Assembly: GCF_900116145.1 (NCBI RefSeq)
Contig: NZ_FPAB01000001.1
Location: 741,911-805,910 of the forward strand
Direction of reading: 5' to 3'
Origin: Streptomyces harbinensis
GTDB taxonomy: Bacteria; Actinomycetota; Actinomycetes; Streptomycetales; Streptomycetaceae
DNA length: 64,000 nt
In this document: positions 7,219 to 15,561 of the stretch, piece after piece
How the letters are laid out: every line of letters starts with the position of its first letter
Position numbering within the stretch: the stretch's first letter is position 1
The notes under the pieces: model-generated
What the model saw: only the letters and a program-made list of their open reading frames with translations
Told to the model about the DNA's origin: nothing
Databases searched by the model: none
Program-made: the position numbers and the translations under genes

Positions 7219-7917
7219 TTAGGAGCGGGCACCGACATCGCCGGGCCGCCGGACCAGGGCGAGCCCGTAGCCGATGAGCCAGCCGGTCCACAGCAGCCAG
7301 CCGGTGAGCCCGAGCAGGCCCAGCGGGCCGTCGCCGTCCCTGATCAGCGGGGTGAGGGTGGCCGAGGCGGCGTGCAGGGCCGCGGCCACCAGCCCGAGGC
7401 GGCCCAGTCCGCGGCCGATCAGGCCGGCGCGCAGCCCGCCGAGCGAGAAGCCGGTCAGGGCCAGGGCGAGGAAGGTGCCGTTGAGGAGGAACAGCGCGTC
7501 CTGGAACGCCCACAGCCCCGGGGTGCCGACGCCGCCGTCGGCCAGGGCGAAGCGCAGCGCGGTGACCGCGAGGAAGGTGCCCTTCTGCAGCAGCACCCCG
7601 GCGAAACCGACCAGCGCCCATCCGGTGCCGCCGCGCGGCCCGCCGCCCCACAGGGCGGCGAGGGCGGCGGCGGCGAACACCGTGGAGAGCACCCAGGTGA
7701 GCGGCCCGAGGGCGAGCACGGCCGGGAGGGCGGCGGGCGGCGACCCGTAGAAGTCGAGGGCGTCCGCGTGACCGGCGCCGGGGGCCGGCAGTCCGGCGGG
7801 GACGAGAACGGCGTTGCTGAGGAGAATCAGGGCGGCGAAGCCGATGCCGGCGAGACCGCCGGTGACGGAGAAGGGCAGGGCGGAGCGCGCCCCACCCTCT
7901 TTCGATAGAGTGAGCAT
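7219..7917 (-). CDS. Integral membrane protein, divergent from TetR regulator
   Basis: 232 aa from the ATG at 7917, with about six hydrophobic segments (for example GLAGIGFAALILLSNAVLV and LGLLGLTGWLLWTGWLIG) joined by short glycine-rich loops. I do not recognise the family beyond a small actinobacterial membrane protein. TATATT ends 6 bases before the ATG, the geometry of a leaderless transcript. That -10 lies inside the palindrome shared with the divergent TetR gene, so repression by that regulator is very likely. The ORF can be read further upstream, but it would cross the operator. Confidence 0.7.
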   Translation of the reverse strand: MLTLSKEGGARSALPFSVTGGLAGIGFAALILLSNAVLVPAGLPAPGAGHADALDFYGSPPAALPAVLALGPLTWVLSTVFAAAALAALWGGGPRGGTGWALVGFAGVLLQKGTFLAVTALRFALADGGVGTPGLWAFQDALFLLNGTFLALALTGFSLGGLRAGLIGRGLGRLGLVAAALHAASATLTPLIRDGDGPLGLLGLTGWLLWTGWLIGYGLALVRRPGDVGARS

Positions 7918-7932
7918 ATATTCAATATAAGC
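7914..7932. promoter_or_regulatory. TetR operator overlapping divergent promoters
   Basis: Palindrome GC-N-TATATT-C-AATATA-N-GC: perfect 6-bp arms around one base, plus an outer GC pair on each side. It contains the -10 hexamer TATATT of the leftward membrane-protein gene and lies 27 bases before the tetR start. The AT-rich block stands out strongly in this DNA. Confidence 0.7.
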
Positions 7933-7959
7933 AACATCAAGCGAAAGGATGCCCGGACG

Positions 7960-8595
7960 ATGGGCACGGAACCGGCCAAGCGCCGCTACGACTCCCTGCA
8001 CCGCACGGCCCAGGCGCACCGCACCCGGGGCGCGATCGCGGAGGCGGCCCGCCGGCTGTTCACCGGCCGGGGCTGGGCGGCCACCACCGTGCGGGCGGTG
8101 GCCGAGGAGGCGGGCGTCTCGGTGCCGACGGTCTACGCGGCGTACGGCGACAAGACCGGACTCGTACGGGCCGTCGCCGACGCCGCCGATCTGTCCGCCG
8201 GGGTGGACCGGCTGGTGGCCGCGCTGGAGGCGGCGGAGGGGGATCCGGCGGCGCAGCTGGCCGCGATGGCCGGCTACGACCGGCGGCTGTACGAGCGGGC
8301 CGGCGAGGTGATCGTCCTGCTGCGGGAGGCGGGCCGTACCGAGCCGGAGCTGGCCACGGCCTACGCCGAGGGCCGGCGCCGGGGGGACGAGACCCGGTGG
8401 CAGGTGTTCTCCGGCTGGCCGGCGGGGACGCTGCGCCCGGAACTGGACGTGCCCGGTGCCGTCGATGTGTACGCCGCGCTGTGCACCGTGGACGTGTACA
8501 CCACCCTGACGGTGGAGCGCGGCTGGCAGCCGGACCGGGTGGAGCGCTGGTGGGCGGCGGCGCTGGCCCGGGAACTACTGGCCCCCGGCCGGTGA
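7960..8595 (+). CDS. TetR/AcrR family transcriptional regulator
   Basis: 211 aa. N-terminal HTH: RTRGAIAEAARRLFTGRGWAA then TTVRAVAEEAGVSVPTVYAAYGDK (about residues 20-62), the classic TetR pattern. The C-terminal ligand domain ends with WWAAALARELLAP. ATG at 7960 preceded by GAAAGGA with a 10-base spacer. It is divergent from the membrane protein at 7917 across a 42-base gap with the palindromic operator, the usual arrangement of a TetR repressor with its target. Inducer unknown. Confidence 0.88.
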   Translation: MGTEPAKRRYDSLHRTAQAHRTRGAIAEAARRLFTGRGWAATTVRAVAEEAGVSVPTVYAAYGDKTGLVRAVADAADLSAGVDRLVAALEAAEGDPAAQLAAMAGYDRRLYERAGEVIVLLREAGRTEPELATAYAEGRRRGDETRWQVFSGWPAGTLRPELDVPGAVDVYAALCTVDVYTTLTVERGWQPDRVERWWAAALARELLAPGR

Positions 8596-8617
8596 CGCCG
8601 CGCCGCCCGGCGCGGCG
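8596..8617. terminator. Bidirectional hairpin terminator
   Basis: CGCCGCGCC and GGCGCGGCG arms, 9 bp perfect with a 4-base loop, directly after the tetR stop and facing the convergent phosphatidyltransferase. Confidence 0.6.
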
Positions 8618-8677
8618 CGCCCCGTTCGGCACCGGGGCGGGCCGGCAGCGGGGCGGCCACCGCTCCACGGGATGCGC

Positions 8678-9766
8678 TCAGTGCGGCACCGGCGCGCCGG
8701 GCTCCGCCGTGCTCTCCTCCTGGCTCAGCCGCTGCCGCTCGGCCGCGTCGAAGGAGTCCAGGGTGCGGGCGAAGTCGCGGGTGGACAGCAGCAGCTTGTA
8801 GATGATGGCCAGCTCGAAGAGGAGCAGCAGGACACCCGCGCCGATGGTCACCGGGATCACGGCGTTCAGCGCCGGGGCGATGATGAACACCGCCATCTGG
8901 AACTCGATGCCGCTGACCAGGTGGGTACGGATCCGGTGCCGCAGCAGGAAGGCGCGCAGCCGCAGATAGCCGGGGAAGCGGGAACGGAACTCGCGGTGCA
9001 GGTCGACGATGGCGCCCGCCGGGCGCGAGGACCGGCCCTCGGCGGCGCCGGGTCCGGCGGCGGCGGACGCGGAGGCCGCGGCGGCACGCTGGGCGGGGAC
9101 GGCGCGCTCCTCGGCGGTGGGTTCGCCCGCCGGCGCGCGCTCGCTCTCGTGGTGGGCGGCGACCGCGTCCGCGTCGGCCTCCGGATTCTCCCGCAGCAGA
9201 TCTTCCATGAAAGCCAGCTCGGTGGCGTTCTCGGCCTCCCGCGCCCGCCGGGCCCTGGCCTTGATCTGTTTGCGCATCCCGTGCCGGATCTTGAAGATCT
9301 GGAGGGCGTCGATATAGCGCAGCATGTCGAGGAAGACGACAGTGAGCGCCAGCCAGAGATAGATCACATCATCGGTGCGATAGAACTGGCCGCCCATCAG
9401 GGCGACCGCGCACACCAATACCCTGATCCGGTCAAACACATAATCGAGCCAGGCCCCGAATACGGAACCGGTCCTGGTCAGCCGGGCGAGTTTCCCGTCC
9501 ATGCAGTCCAGGATGAAACTCACGTGATAGAGCAGGGCGCCGATCAGCAGCCAGTTCCAGGTGCCGAAGGCGAAACAGCCGGCAGCGCCGAGGCCGAAGA
9601 ACAGGGCCAGCCAGGTGATCTGATTCGGCGTGATCCGGGTCCACAGCGCGGTCCAGCGCACCAGCGGGGTGGCCACCGGATCCACCAGCAGGACGGTCCA
9701 CCACGCGTCCCGTTTCTTCTGCGTGGTCCGGCGCACCTCTGTCAGGGGGGGAATGTCGTGACGCAT
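8678..9766 (-). CDS. CDP-alcohol phosphatidyltransferase family membrane enzyme
   Basis: 362 aa. The full active-site motif D-x2-D-G-x2-A-R-x8-G-x3-D-x3-D is present at residues 87-112 (D87, D90, G91, A94, R95, G104, D108, D112). It binds the CDP-alcohol and divalent metals and transfers the phosphate ester to an acceptor alcohol. Membrane segments surround it (TWLALFFGLGAAGCFAFG before, VIYLWLALTVVFLDMLRY after). A charged, Ala-rich cytoplasmic stretch follows (about residues 180-255), then two more membrane segments. The long insert is unusual for short phospholipid synthases and may mark a polar-head group other than glycerol or inositol. Acceptor not predictable. Confidence 0.85.
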   Translation of the reverse strand: MRHDIPPLTEVRRTTQKKRDAWWTVLLVDPVATPLVRWTALWTRITPNQITWLALFFGLGAAGCFAFGTWNWLLIGALLYHVSFILDCMDGKLARLTRTGSVFGAWLDYVFDRIRVLVCAVALMGGQFYRTDDVIYLWLALTVVFLDMLRYIDALQIFKIRHGMRKQIKARARRAREAENATELAFMEDLLRENPEADADAVAAHHESERAPAGEPTAEERAVPAQRAAAASASAAAGPGAAEGRSSRPAGAIVDLHREFRSRFPGYLRLRAFLLRHRIRTHLVSGIEFQMAVFIIAPALNAVIPVTIGAGVLLLLFELAIIYKLLLSTRDFARTLDSFDAAERQRLSQEESTAEPGAPVPH

Positions 9767-9828
9767 GGTCTGCTTCCAGGCGGAAATAGGACCTGAAAGA
9801 CGCTACCACTTCACGCGCGGCACTCCGT

Positions 9829-11058
9829 TCACGAAACCGGGCGGGAATTCTCCCAGGCCCACTCGAACTCCTCGCGGTACGTTTCGAAAAGCGTCATTTC
9901 TCCGTCGGCAGCCGCGTCCGTTCGGTGCGGTATCTCCCGACCCGTGCGCCGGAGAACGAGAACCGGGGTTTCCATTCCCCGTATTCTCCGTAGATATGAC
10001 TGCACCACGGCCACCCCATCGGGGCTGTCACCGTCCACGAAATAAGCACTGAATCGAGGGATCTCGTCGAACACATGAATGTCGAACGCCTCGGGATCCC
10101 GCACCTTGCTGCGCACCCGGCGCACCTGGAGGATGTTGGTCTCCACCGAGCGCCCCAGCTCCCCGCGCTTGAGCCCCAGCTCCCGCTCCCGGCGCCGCAT
10201 CGCGCCGCTGGCCGGGTTCAGGAACAGCAGCCGCACCCGGCACCCGGAGGCCGCCAGATGGGCCAGCCGACGCCCCGGGTAGTTCTGCACCAGCAGTCCG
10301 AGCCCGGTCCCCATGGCGTCGATCCGCCGCGCGCCACCGAACAGTTCCTCCGGCGGCAGCTGCCGCTGCAACCGCACCCGGTCCGGATGCACCCCGGCCA
10401 CATCCGTGAACCGGTCCCCCACCAGCCGCTCCACCGCGTCCGCCGGCAGCCGCCCGGCCGCCGTCTGCGGCCCCGTCTCCAGCAGCCGCAGCAGCCGGGC
10501 GCAGCCGCGCTCCGCCTGCTCCAGCACCGCACGGCTCATCCCCCGGTTGCGGCTGACCGCGCTGCGCGCCACCTCCAGTTCGTCCAGCGTCAGCTCCAGC
10601 TCGCGCCGATTGTCCAAATACGGGGCGAAACACGGCCAGTGCTGCACCATGAGTTCACGCAACTGAGGCAGGGTCAGAAAGGCGAGCACCGTGTCATCGG
10701 CCGGATCAAGCACCAGCCCCTTGCGGCGGCTCACCTCGCGCAGCGCCGCCGCCCGCTGCACCCACTCCTGCCCGGCGGGACCGGCCGCCGCGATCTCCCA
10801 CTCCTCGCCGTGCACCGGCTCGTACACCGGACGCAGCACCGAGGCCACCACCGAGCGCAGCCGCTGTTCGACCAGATTGAGCCAGACGTACGCCCGCCCG
10901 GCACGCTCCACCCGGGTGCGCACCTCGGACCAGTCGGCCTCGCTCCAGCCCAGATCGGCCCCGATCTCCACCGTGCGCGGGACGGGCACCGCCTGGGTGG
11001 GTGCCTCGGCGGTGTCACCCCCGTTCCCCGAGGGCAGCTCAAGCCCCGATGAGCTCAC
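9829..11058 (-). CDS. SAV2148-family HEPN domain protein
   Basis: 409 aa from the GTG at 11058 (GGAAGG about 11 bases upstream). I recognise it from memory as the SAV2148-type protein widespread in Streptomyces, annotated with a HEPN domain. The N-terminal 120 residues are helical with VEQRLRSVVASVLRPVYEP. A C-terminal domain includes LVQNYPGRRLAHLAASGCRV and HVFDEIPRFSAYFVDGD, reminiscent of phospholipase-D-like or ligand-sensing folds, but no catalytic HKD is seen. HEPN proteins are often RNases or toxin-like, and activity here is unproven. Divergent from treY across 123 bases with no clear signal. Confidence 0.65.
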   Translation of the reverse strand: MSSSGLELPSGNGGDTAEAPTQAVPVPRTVEIGADLGWSEADWSEVRTRVERAGRAYVWLNLVEQRLRSVVASVLRPVYEPVHGEEWEIAAAGPAGQEWVQRAAALREVSRRKGLVLDPADDTVLAFLTLPQLRELMVQHWPCFAPYLDNRRELELTLDELEVARSAVSRNRGMSRAVLEQAERGCARLLRLLETGPQTAAGRLPADAVERLVGDRFTDVAGVHPDRVRLQRQLPPEELFGGARRIDAMGTGLGLLVQNYPGRRLAHLAASGCRVRLLFLNPASGAMRRRERELGLKRGELGRSVETNILQVRRVRSKVRDPEAFDIHVFDEIPRFSAYFVDGDSPDGVAVVQSYLRRIRGMETPVLVLRRTGREIPHRTDAAADGEMTLFETYREEFEWAWENSRPVS

Positions 11059-11181
11059 CGCCTGCACCGCCTTCCACCCCGCCGTTGGATCAAGGAAGCC
11101 TACTGCGCGTCCGGCCGGCCGTGCAGCACGGTACGGACTCAACCACGCCACCCCGCACGGCAGTCGAGGCGGGTGGTGGTC

Positions 11182-13668
11182 ATGACAGCGGTGCCCCGTA
11201 CCCCCACCGCCACCTACCGGGTACAGCTGGAGCCCGGCTCCGGTTTCGCGGCGGCGGCCCGCGACGTCCCCCGCCTCGCCGCGCTCGGCGTCTCCCATCT
11301 GCATCTGTCGCCCCTCCTGGAGGCCGTCCCCGGCTCCCGGCACGGCTACGACGTCACCGACCACTCCCGGGTACGCGCCGAACTCGGCGGCGAGCAGGGC
11401 CTGCGGCAACTGGCCGCGACCGCCCGCGCCCACGGCCTCGGGCTGATCGCCGACATCGTGCCCAACCACATGGCACTGCCCGCCGACACCGCGCTCAACG
11501 CCCCGCTGTGGCGGCTGCTGCGCGACGGACCCGGCTCACCCGCCGCCGCCTGGTTCGACCTCGACCCGGCCGCAGGCGAGGGCCGGATGACCCTGCCGGT
11601 GCTGGCCGGACCGGTCGCGGACGAGCGGCACGCCCTGCGGGTCGAGGACGGCGCCCTGCGGTACGGCGACCACCACCGCTTCCCGCTGCGCCCCGGTACC
11701 GAGCACCTGCCGCCGGACGACCTGCTGGACGCCCAGCACTACCGCCTCGCCTGGTGGCGCACGGCCCGCACGGAGCTGACGTACCGCCGGTTCTTCACCG
11801 TCAGCGAACTGATCGCCGTACGGGTGGAGGACCCCGCCGTCTTCGAGGCCACCCACGCCACGGTGCTGCGCCTGCTGGCCGAGGGCGTCCTGACCGGGCT
11901 CCGCATCGACCACCCGGACGGGCTCGCCGACCCCGAGGGCTATCTGCGGCGGCTGCGCCGCCGGGCCGGGCCCGGCGTCTGGGTGGTCGCCGAGAAGATC
12001 CTCGGCGAGGACGAACGGCTGCCGGCCGGCTGGCCGGTGGCCGGCACCACCGGCTACGACGCGCTGCGCCGGGTGGACGCGGCGCTCACCGACCCGGCGG
12101 GCGCCGAACAGCTCACCGCGCACTACCGCGCGTACACCGGCGCGCCGCCCGACCTCGGAGGCGCCTGGGAGCCCACCGTGCGGCGTGCCGCCCACCGGGT
12201 CATCGACCGGGAGCTGGCGCCCGAGCGCGCCCGCCTGCTGCGCACCGCGCGCCGGCTGTGCGGCCCGGAGCACCCCACGGCCGCCCTGCGGACGGCGCTG
12301 ACCGCGCTGCTGGTCGCCCTGCCGGTGTACCGCCCCTACGTCCCGGCCGGCCGCCCGCCGTCCGCCGCGGACACCGCCCTGCTGGCCACCGCCGCGGCGA
12401 CCGCCGCCCGGGAACTGGCCGGCCCGGCGGAGCGCGGCGCGCTCGACGCCCTGCACGACCTGGCGCTCGGCCGCCCACCGCGTACCGCACCCGGCCCCGG
12501 CCACGGTCACAGCGCCGACCGGGCGGACTTCCGGGTGCGGTTCGCCCAGGTGGCCTCGGCGCTGCGGGCCAAGGCCGTCGAGGACTGCGCGGGGTACCGG
12601 TTCACGCCGCTGCTCTCCGCGTCCGAGGTGGGCGGGGACCCGGGCCGCCCCGCGCTGCCGGTGGCCGCCTTCCACGCGCACTGCGCCCGCGTCCAGCGCG
12701 ACTGGCCGCTCACCGGCACCGTGTACACCACCCACGACACCAAGCGCAGCGGCGACGTCCGGGCCGCCCTCGCCGCGCTCACCGAACATCCGCGCGGCTG
12801 GGCGGACCTGCTCACCGAGGTGACGGAGCGCACCGCGCGCGCCGGCGTGCCCGCGCCCGACCCGCACGCCGCCTGGGGATGCTGGCAGACCGCGTTCGCG
12901 CTCGCCCCCTCCCCCGACCCGGACCGGCTCACCGCCGCCGCCCTCAAGGCCGCCCGCGAGGCGGCGCTGCACACCACCTGGACCGAACCCGACGCGGAGT
13001 ACGAGGCGGCGCTGGAACGCTTCGTCCGGGGCGGACCGTGCGCCGCGCCCGGCTATCCGGTGGCGGCGCTCGCCCGGGAGCTGGCCCCGCAGCTCCGCGC
13101 CAACGTCCTCGGCGCCGCCCTGCTGCACCTCACCATGCCCGGGGTGCCCGACCTCTACCGGGGCAGCGAGAGCGTCTACCGGGCCCTGGTGGACCCCGAC
13201 AACCGGCGGCCGGCCGAGCCACCGCCCCCCGTCCCCGACGCCCCGCCCCCGGTCCCGGGCGCGGGACCCTGGGACGGGCTGCCCGCCGAGAAGCTGTGGC
13301 TGACGGCCGTGGCGCTGCGGCTGCGCCGGGCGCGGCCGGAGTGGTTCGGCGAGCACGCCACCTACACGCCGCTGGCCGCCGAGGGGCCCACCGCCGAGCA
13401 CGCGCTGGCGTTCTGCCGCTCGGACCGGGTGATCACGGTGGCCGCCCGGCTGACCCGCACCCTGGCGGCGGCGGGTGGCTGGGAGGGCACCGTGCTGCCG
13501 CTGCCGCCCGGCCGCTGGTACGACGCGCTGGCCGGGGACGCCGTGGCCGCCGGTGCCCCGGGCGAGGCGCCCGCGGACGGGCGGCCGGGCCACCGGGGCA
13601 AGACCGCGCTCGCCCGGCTGCTGGCCGACCGGCCGGTCGCGCTGCTGGTGCGCGCGGACGGGTTCTGA
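11182..13668 (+). CDS. treY: Maltooligosyl trehalose synthase
   Basis: 828 aa GH13 enzyme that converts the reducing end of maltodextrin into a trehalosyl unit. Diagnostic N-terminus TATYRVQLEPGSGF, then LAALGVSHLHLSPLLEAVPGSRHGYDVTD; GH13 region I is DIVPNHMA (about residues 93-100) and region II GLRIDHPDGLADP near 243. Later VYTTHDTKRSGDVRA and MPGVPDLYRG are TreY-typical. ATG at 11182 taken; a GTG at 11173 is nine bases earlier. Its partner treZ lies 1.9 kb downstream on the same strand, separated by an oppositely oriented FHA gene. treX is not in the window. Confidence 0.93.
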   Translation: MTAVPRTPTATYRVQLEPGSGFAAAARDVPRLAALGVSHLHLSPLLEAVPGSRHGYDVTDHSRVRAELGGEQGLRQLAATARAHGLGLIADIVPNHMALPADTALNAPLWRLLRDGPGSPAAAWFDLDPAAGEGRMTLPVLAGPVADERHALRVEDGALRYGDHHRFPLRPGTEHLPPDDLLDAQHYRLAWWRTARTELTYRRFFTVSELIAVRVEDPAVFEATHATVLRLLAEGVLTGLRIDHPDGLADPEGYLRRLRRRAGPGVWVVAEKILGEDERLPAGWPVAGTTGYDALRRVDAALTDPAGAEQLTAHYRAYTGAPPDLGGAWEPTVRRAAHRVIDRELAPERARLLRTARRLCGPEHPTAALRTALTALLVALPVYRPYVPAGRPPSAADTALLATAAATAARELAGPAERGALDALHDLALGRPPRTAPGPGHGHSADRADFRVRFAQVASALRAKAVEDCAGYRFTPLLSASEVGGDPGRPALPVAAFHAHCARVQRDWPLTGTVYTTHDTKRSGDVRAALAALTEHPRGWADLLTEVTERTARAGVPAPDPHAAWGCWQTAFALAPSPDPDRLTAAALKAAREAALHTTWTEPDAEYEAALERFVRGGPCAAPGYPVAALARELAPQLRANVLGAALLHLTMPGVPDLYRGSESVYRALVDPDNRRPAEPPPPVPDAPPPVPGAGPWDGLPAEKLWLTAVALRLRRARPEWFGEHATYTPLAAEGPTAEHALAFCRSDRVITVAARLTRTLAAAGGWEGTVLPLPPGRWYDALAGDAVAAGAPGEAPADGRPGHRGKTALARLLADRPVALLVRADGF

Positions 13669-13705
13669 CGCGCCGTCTTTACAACCGGGGCGCCCACCCG
13701 GAGAC

Positions 13706-13719
13706 TGGGAGCGCTCCCA
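13706..13719. promoter_or_regulatory. Orphan CebR/CelR-type operator
   Basis: TGGGAGCGCTCCCA, a perfect 14-bp palindrome identical to the known CebR (Streptomyces) and CelR (Thermobifida) cellobiose-responsive operator. It lies 37 bases after the treY stop, in a gap between convergent genes, so no gene reads away from it in the normal promoter position. Confidence 0.55.
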
Positions 13720-13757
13720 CGGGCGTTGGACCCGTGAGCACCGTCGCACCCGGGACT

Positions 13758-13806
13758 CCGGTCTGCCGTCCCACACCACCCAGCCCCCGCTCGGGCGGCA
13801 GACCGG
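13758..13806. terminator. Terminator between treY and the FHA gene
   Basis: CCGGTCTGCCG and CGGCAGACCGG form an 11-bp perfect stem with a 27-base loop between two convergent genes. Confidence 0.6.
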
Positions 13807-13848
13807 CTCCGGGCCTCCAGCGCGGCCCCGGGCGTACTCAGCGGGTAC

Positions 13849-14403
13849 TCAGCGCGTACTCAGCCGGTAGGACACCGAGCCGAACCGCACCTCGTCGCCC
13901 GGCCCGACCGGCAGCGTGTCGGTCACCCGCCGGCCGTTCACCCAGGTGCCGTTCGCGGAGCCGAGATCGCGCAGCTGCCAGCCGGTCTCCGTCGCGGTCA
14001 GCTGCGCGTGGAACCGGGACACGCTGGGGTCGTTGAGCCGCAGCGCCGACCCGGGGGCGCGGCCGATGGACAGCGGATGCGGCCCCGGGGTGGGCAGCAC
14101 CAGCTGCGGCAGCCGCTCGGCCCGCCACGCGGTGGACACCCGGTGCGGGAAGGACGCGATCCGGCCCACCGTCTGCACCAGCCAGCCGGTGCGCTCCGCC
14201 GGCCCTTCCGGCGGGGGCAGGTCCCGCAGGGCCAGGGCCAGTTCCTCCGGGCGCCGGGCGCCCACGACCTGGTCCATGCGCCGCTCGAAGGTGTCCTGGG
14301 ACAGCCGCCCCTCCACCATGCCCTCGCGCAGCGTGCCGAGGGCACGCTCACGGTCCGCGTCGGATATCCGCGGGGAGGGCAGGCCGGATTCGATCGAGGT
14401 CAT
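13849..14403 (-). CDS. DUF1707 and FHA domain protein
   Basis: 184 aa. An N-terminal DUF1707 module (ISDADRERALGTLREGMVEG then LSQDTFERRMDQVVGAR, residues 12-50) is joined by a linker to an FHA domain: SIGRAPGSALRLNDPSVSRF then LRDLGSANGTWVNGRRV. The Gly-Arg, Ser-x-x-His and Asn-Gly phosphothreonine-binding residues are all there. Such proteins read Ser/Thr kinase phosphorylation; the partner kinase is not in the window. ATG at 14403 (weak GGAA upstream); 30 extra codons upstream are open but unlikely coding. Confidence 0.87.
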   Translation of the reverse strand: MTSIESGLPSPRISDADRERALGTLREGMVEGRLSQDTFERRMDQVVGARRPEELALALRDLPPPEGPAERTGWLVQTVGRIASFPHRVSTAWRAERLPQLVLPTPGPHPLSIGRAPGSALRLNDPSVSRFHAQLTATETGWQLRDLGSANGTWVNGRRVTDTLPVGPGDEVRFGSVSYRLSTR

Positions 14404-14513
14404 GAACAGGATTTTCCGCGACGGGAGTTGCTTCTGTCCAGAAACCCGTTCGCGCCCGCCGGAGCGCGCGGGGTACGGTGCCGGCACGCCCACGGATCCG
14501 GAAGGAGGCGCTG

Positions 14514-14579
14514 ATGCTGTGTGTCACCCCCTCGCGCGTGCCCCGCTTCCGCCTCCCTGTCCCCGGGCGTTCTCACTGA
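14514..14579 (+). CDS. Possible 21-aa leader ORF before the GNAT-treZ operon
   Basis: ATG with an excellent ribosome site (GGAAGGAGG, 5-base spacer), then 21 codons to a TGA at 14577-14579. It begins MLCVTPSRVPRF and ends with GRSH. It lies 48 bases before the GNAT start in the same direction. No family recognised. The strong ribosome site is the main support; a regulatory uORF is the likeliest role if real. Confidence 0.35.
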   Translation: MLCVTPSRVPRFRLPVPGRSH

Positions 14580-14627
14580 CCGGACGGACGGCCGCGCGCT
14601 CCGTATCCGGAAGGACCTGTCCCACCC

Positions 14628-15542
14628 ATGACCGATCCGGTCTTCCGCTGCCTCGCCGAGGGCGAGAGCAGTTCCCGCTTCGCTTCCCTGCCCGATCCCG
14701 GCCTGGTCGGCCGGGCCCTGCTCGATCCGCCGCACAACGTGCTGCGCACCGTCGCCGAGGGCGGTGACTACCGCCCCGAGTGGGTGTGGCTGGCGCTGCG
14801 CGGCACGGAGGTGGTGGCCCGCGCGGCGTTCTGGGGCGGCCCGGGTGACACCGAGCCGCGCGTGCTCGACTGGTTCGACTTCACCGATCCGGCCGTCGGC
14901 ACCGCCCTGCTGCGGGCCAGCGGTCTGCACGCCGAGTACGAGCTGATCCTGCCGCCCGGCTGGCGCTCCGACCCGCTGGCGCGGGCGGCCGGCGGCGCCC
15001 GGATGTCGGCGGCGGCCGAGGCCGGGTACGAGCCGCTGGTGGAGCGGTTCCGCTACACCTGGACGCCCGCGTGCGGCGTCCCCGACCGCCCCGGCCGGCT
15101 GGTGTTCCGGCCGGCGCCCGACGACGAGGTGCTCCTCGACGTGCTGCGCCGCATCCACAGCACCACCCTGGACGCCCACGCGCTGCGCGCCACCGCCGAG
15201 GGAGGTGCAAAGGCGGCGGCGCGCCAGGAGCTGGACTTCCTGCGCTGGTGCCCCTCGCCGCGCGAGTGGTGGCGGATGGCGTACACCCCGGCCGGGGAGC
15301 CGGTCGGCTTCCACGCCCCGGCCCGCAACCCGAACGGCCCGGTGGTCGGGTTCATCGGGGTGCTGCCCGAGCAGCGCGGCCACGGCTACGCGTACGACCT
15401 GCTGGTGGAGTGCACCCGGCAGCTCGCCGCCGAGGGCGCCGAGCGGATCGCCGCCGCCACCGACACCGGCAATGTGCCGATGGCGAAGGCGTTCGCCCGG
15501 GCGGGCTATCCGGTGGTCCAGCACCGCTACTGCCTGGCGTGA
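14628..15542 (+). CDS. GNAT-family N-acetyltransferase
   Basis: 304 aa. An N-terminal half without clear motifs is followed by a GNAT fold at the C-terminus: GPVVGFIGVLPEQRGHGYAY (about residues 244-263, the V-x-P-x-x-R-G-x-G acetyl-CoA loop) then ATDTGNVPMAKAFARAGY, the motif B region. The two-part architecture fits a duplicated GNAT. ATG at 14628 with GGAAGGA upstream. treZ starts 20 bases after the stop, so it is cotranscribed with it, though no metabolic link to trehalose is obvious. Acceptor substrate unknown. Confidence 0.82.
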   Translation: MTDPVFRCLAEGESSSRFASLPDPGLVGRALLDPPHNVLRTVAEGGDYRPEWVWLALRGTEVVARAAFWGGPGDTEPRVLDWFDFTDPAVGTALLRASGLHAEYELILPPGWRSDPLARAAGGARMSAAAEAGYEPLVERFRYTWTPACGVPDRPGRLVFRPAPDDEVLLDVLRRIHSTTLDAHALRATAEGGAKAAARQELDFLRWCPSPREWWRMAYTPAGEPVGFHAPARNPNGPVVGFIGVLPEQRGHGYAYDLLVECTRQLAAEGAERIAAATDTGNVPMAKAFARAGYPVVQHRYCLA

Positions 15543-15561
15543 GGGCCGAGCGGGCCCGAGC

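Noticed and set aside
11536..13779. 747-codon ORF antisense to treY
   Set aside because: Long antisense frames are common at this GC content; composition is Gly/Arg/Gln-rich, and treY is a clear full-length enzyme.
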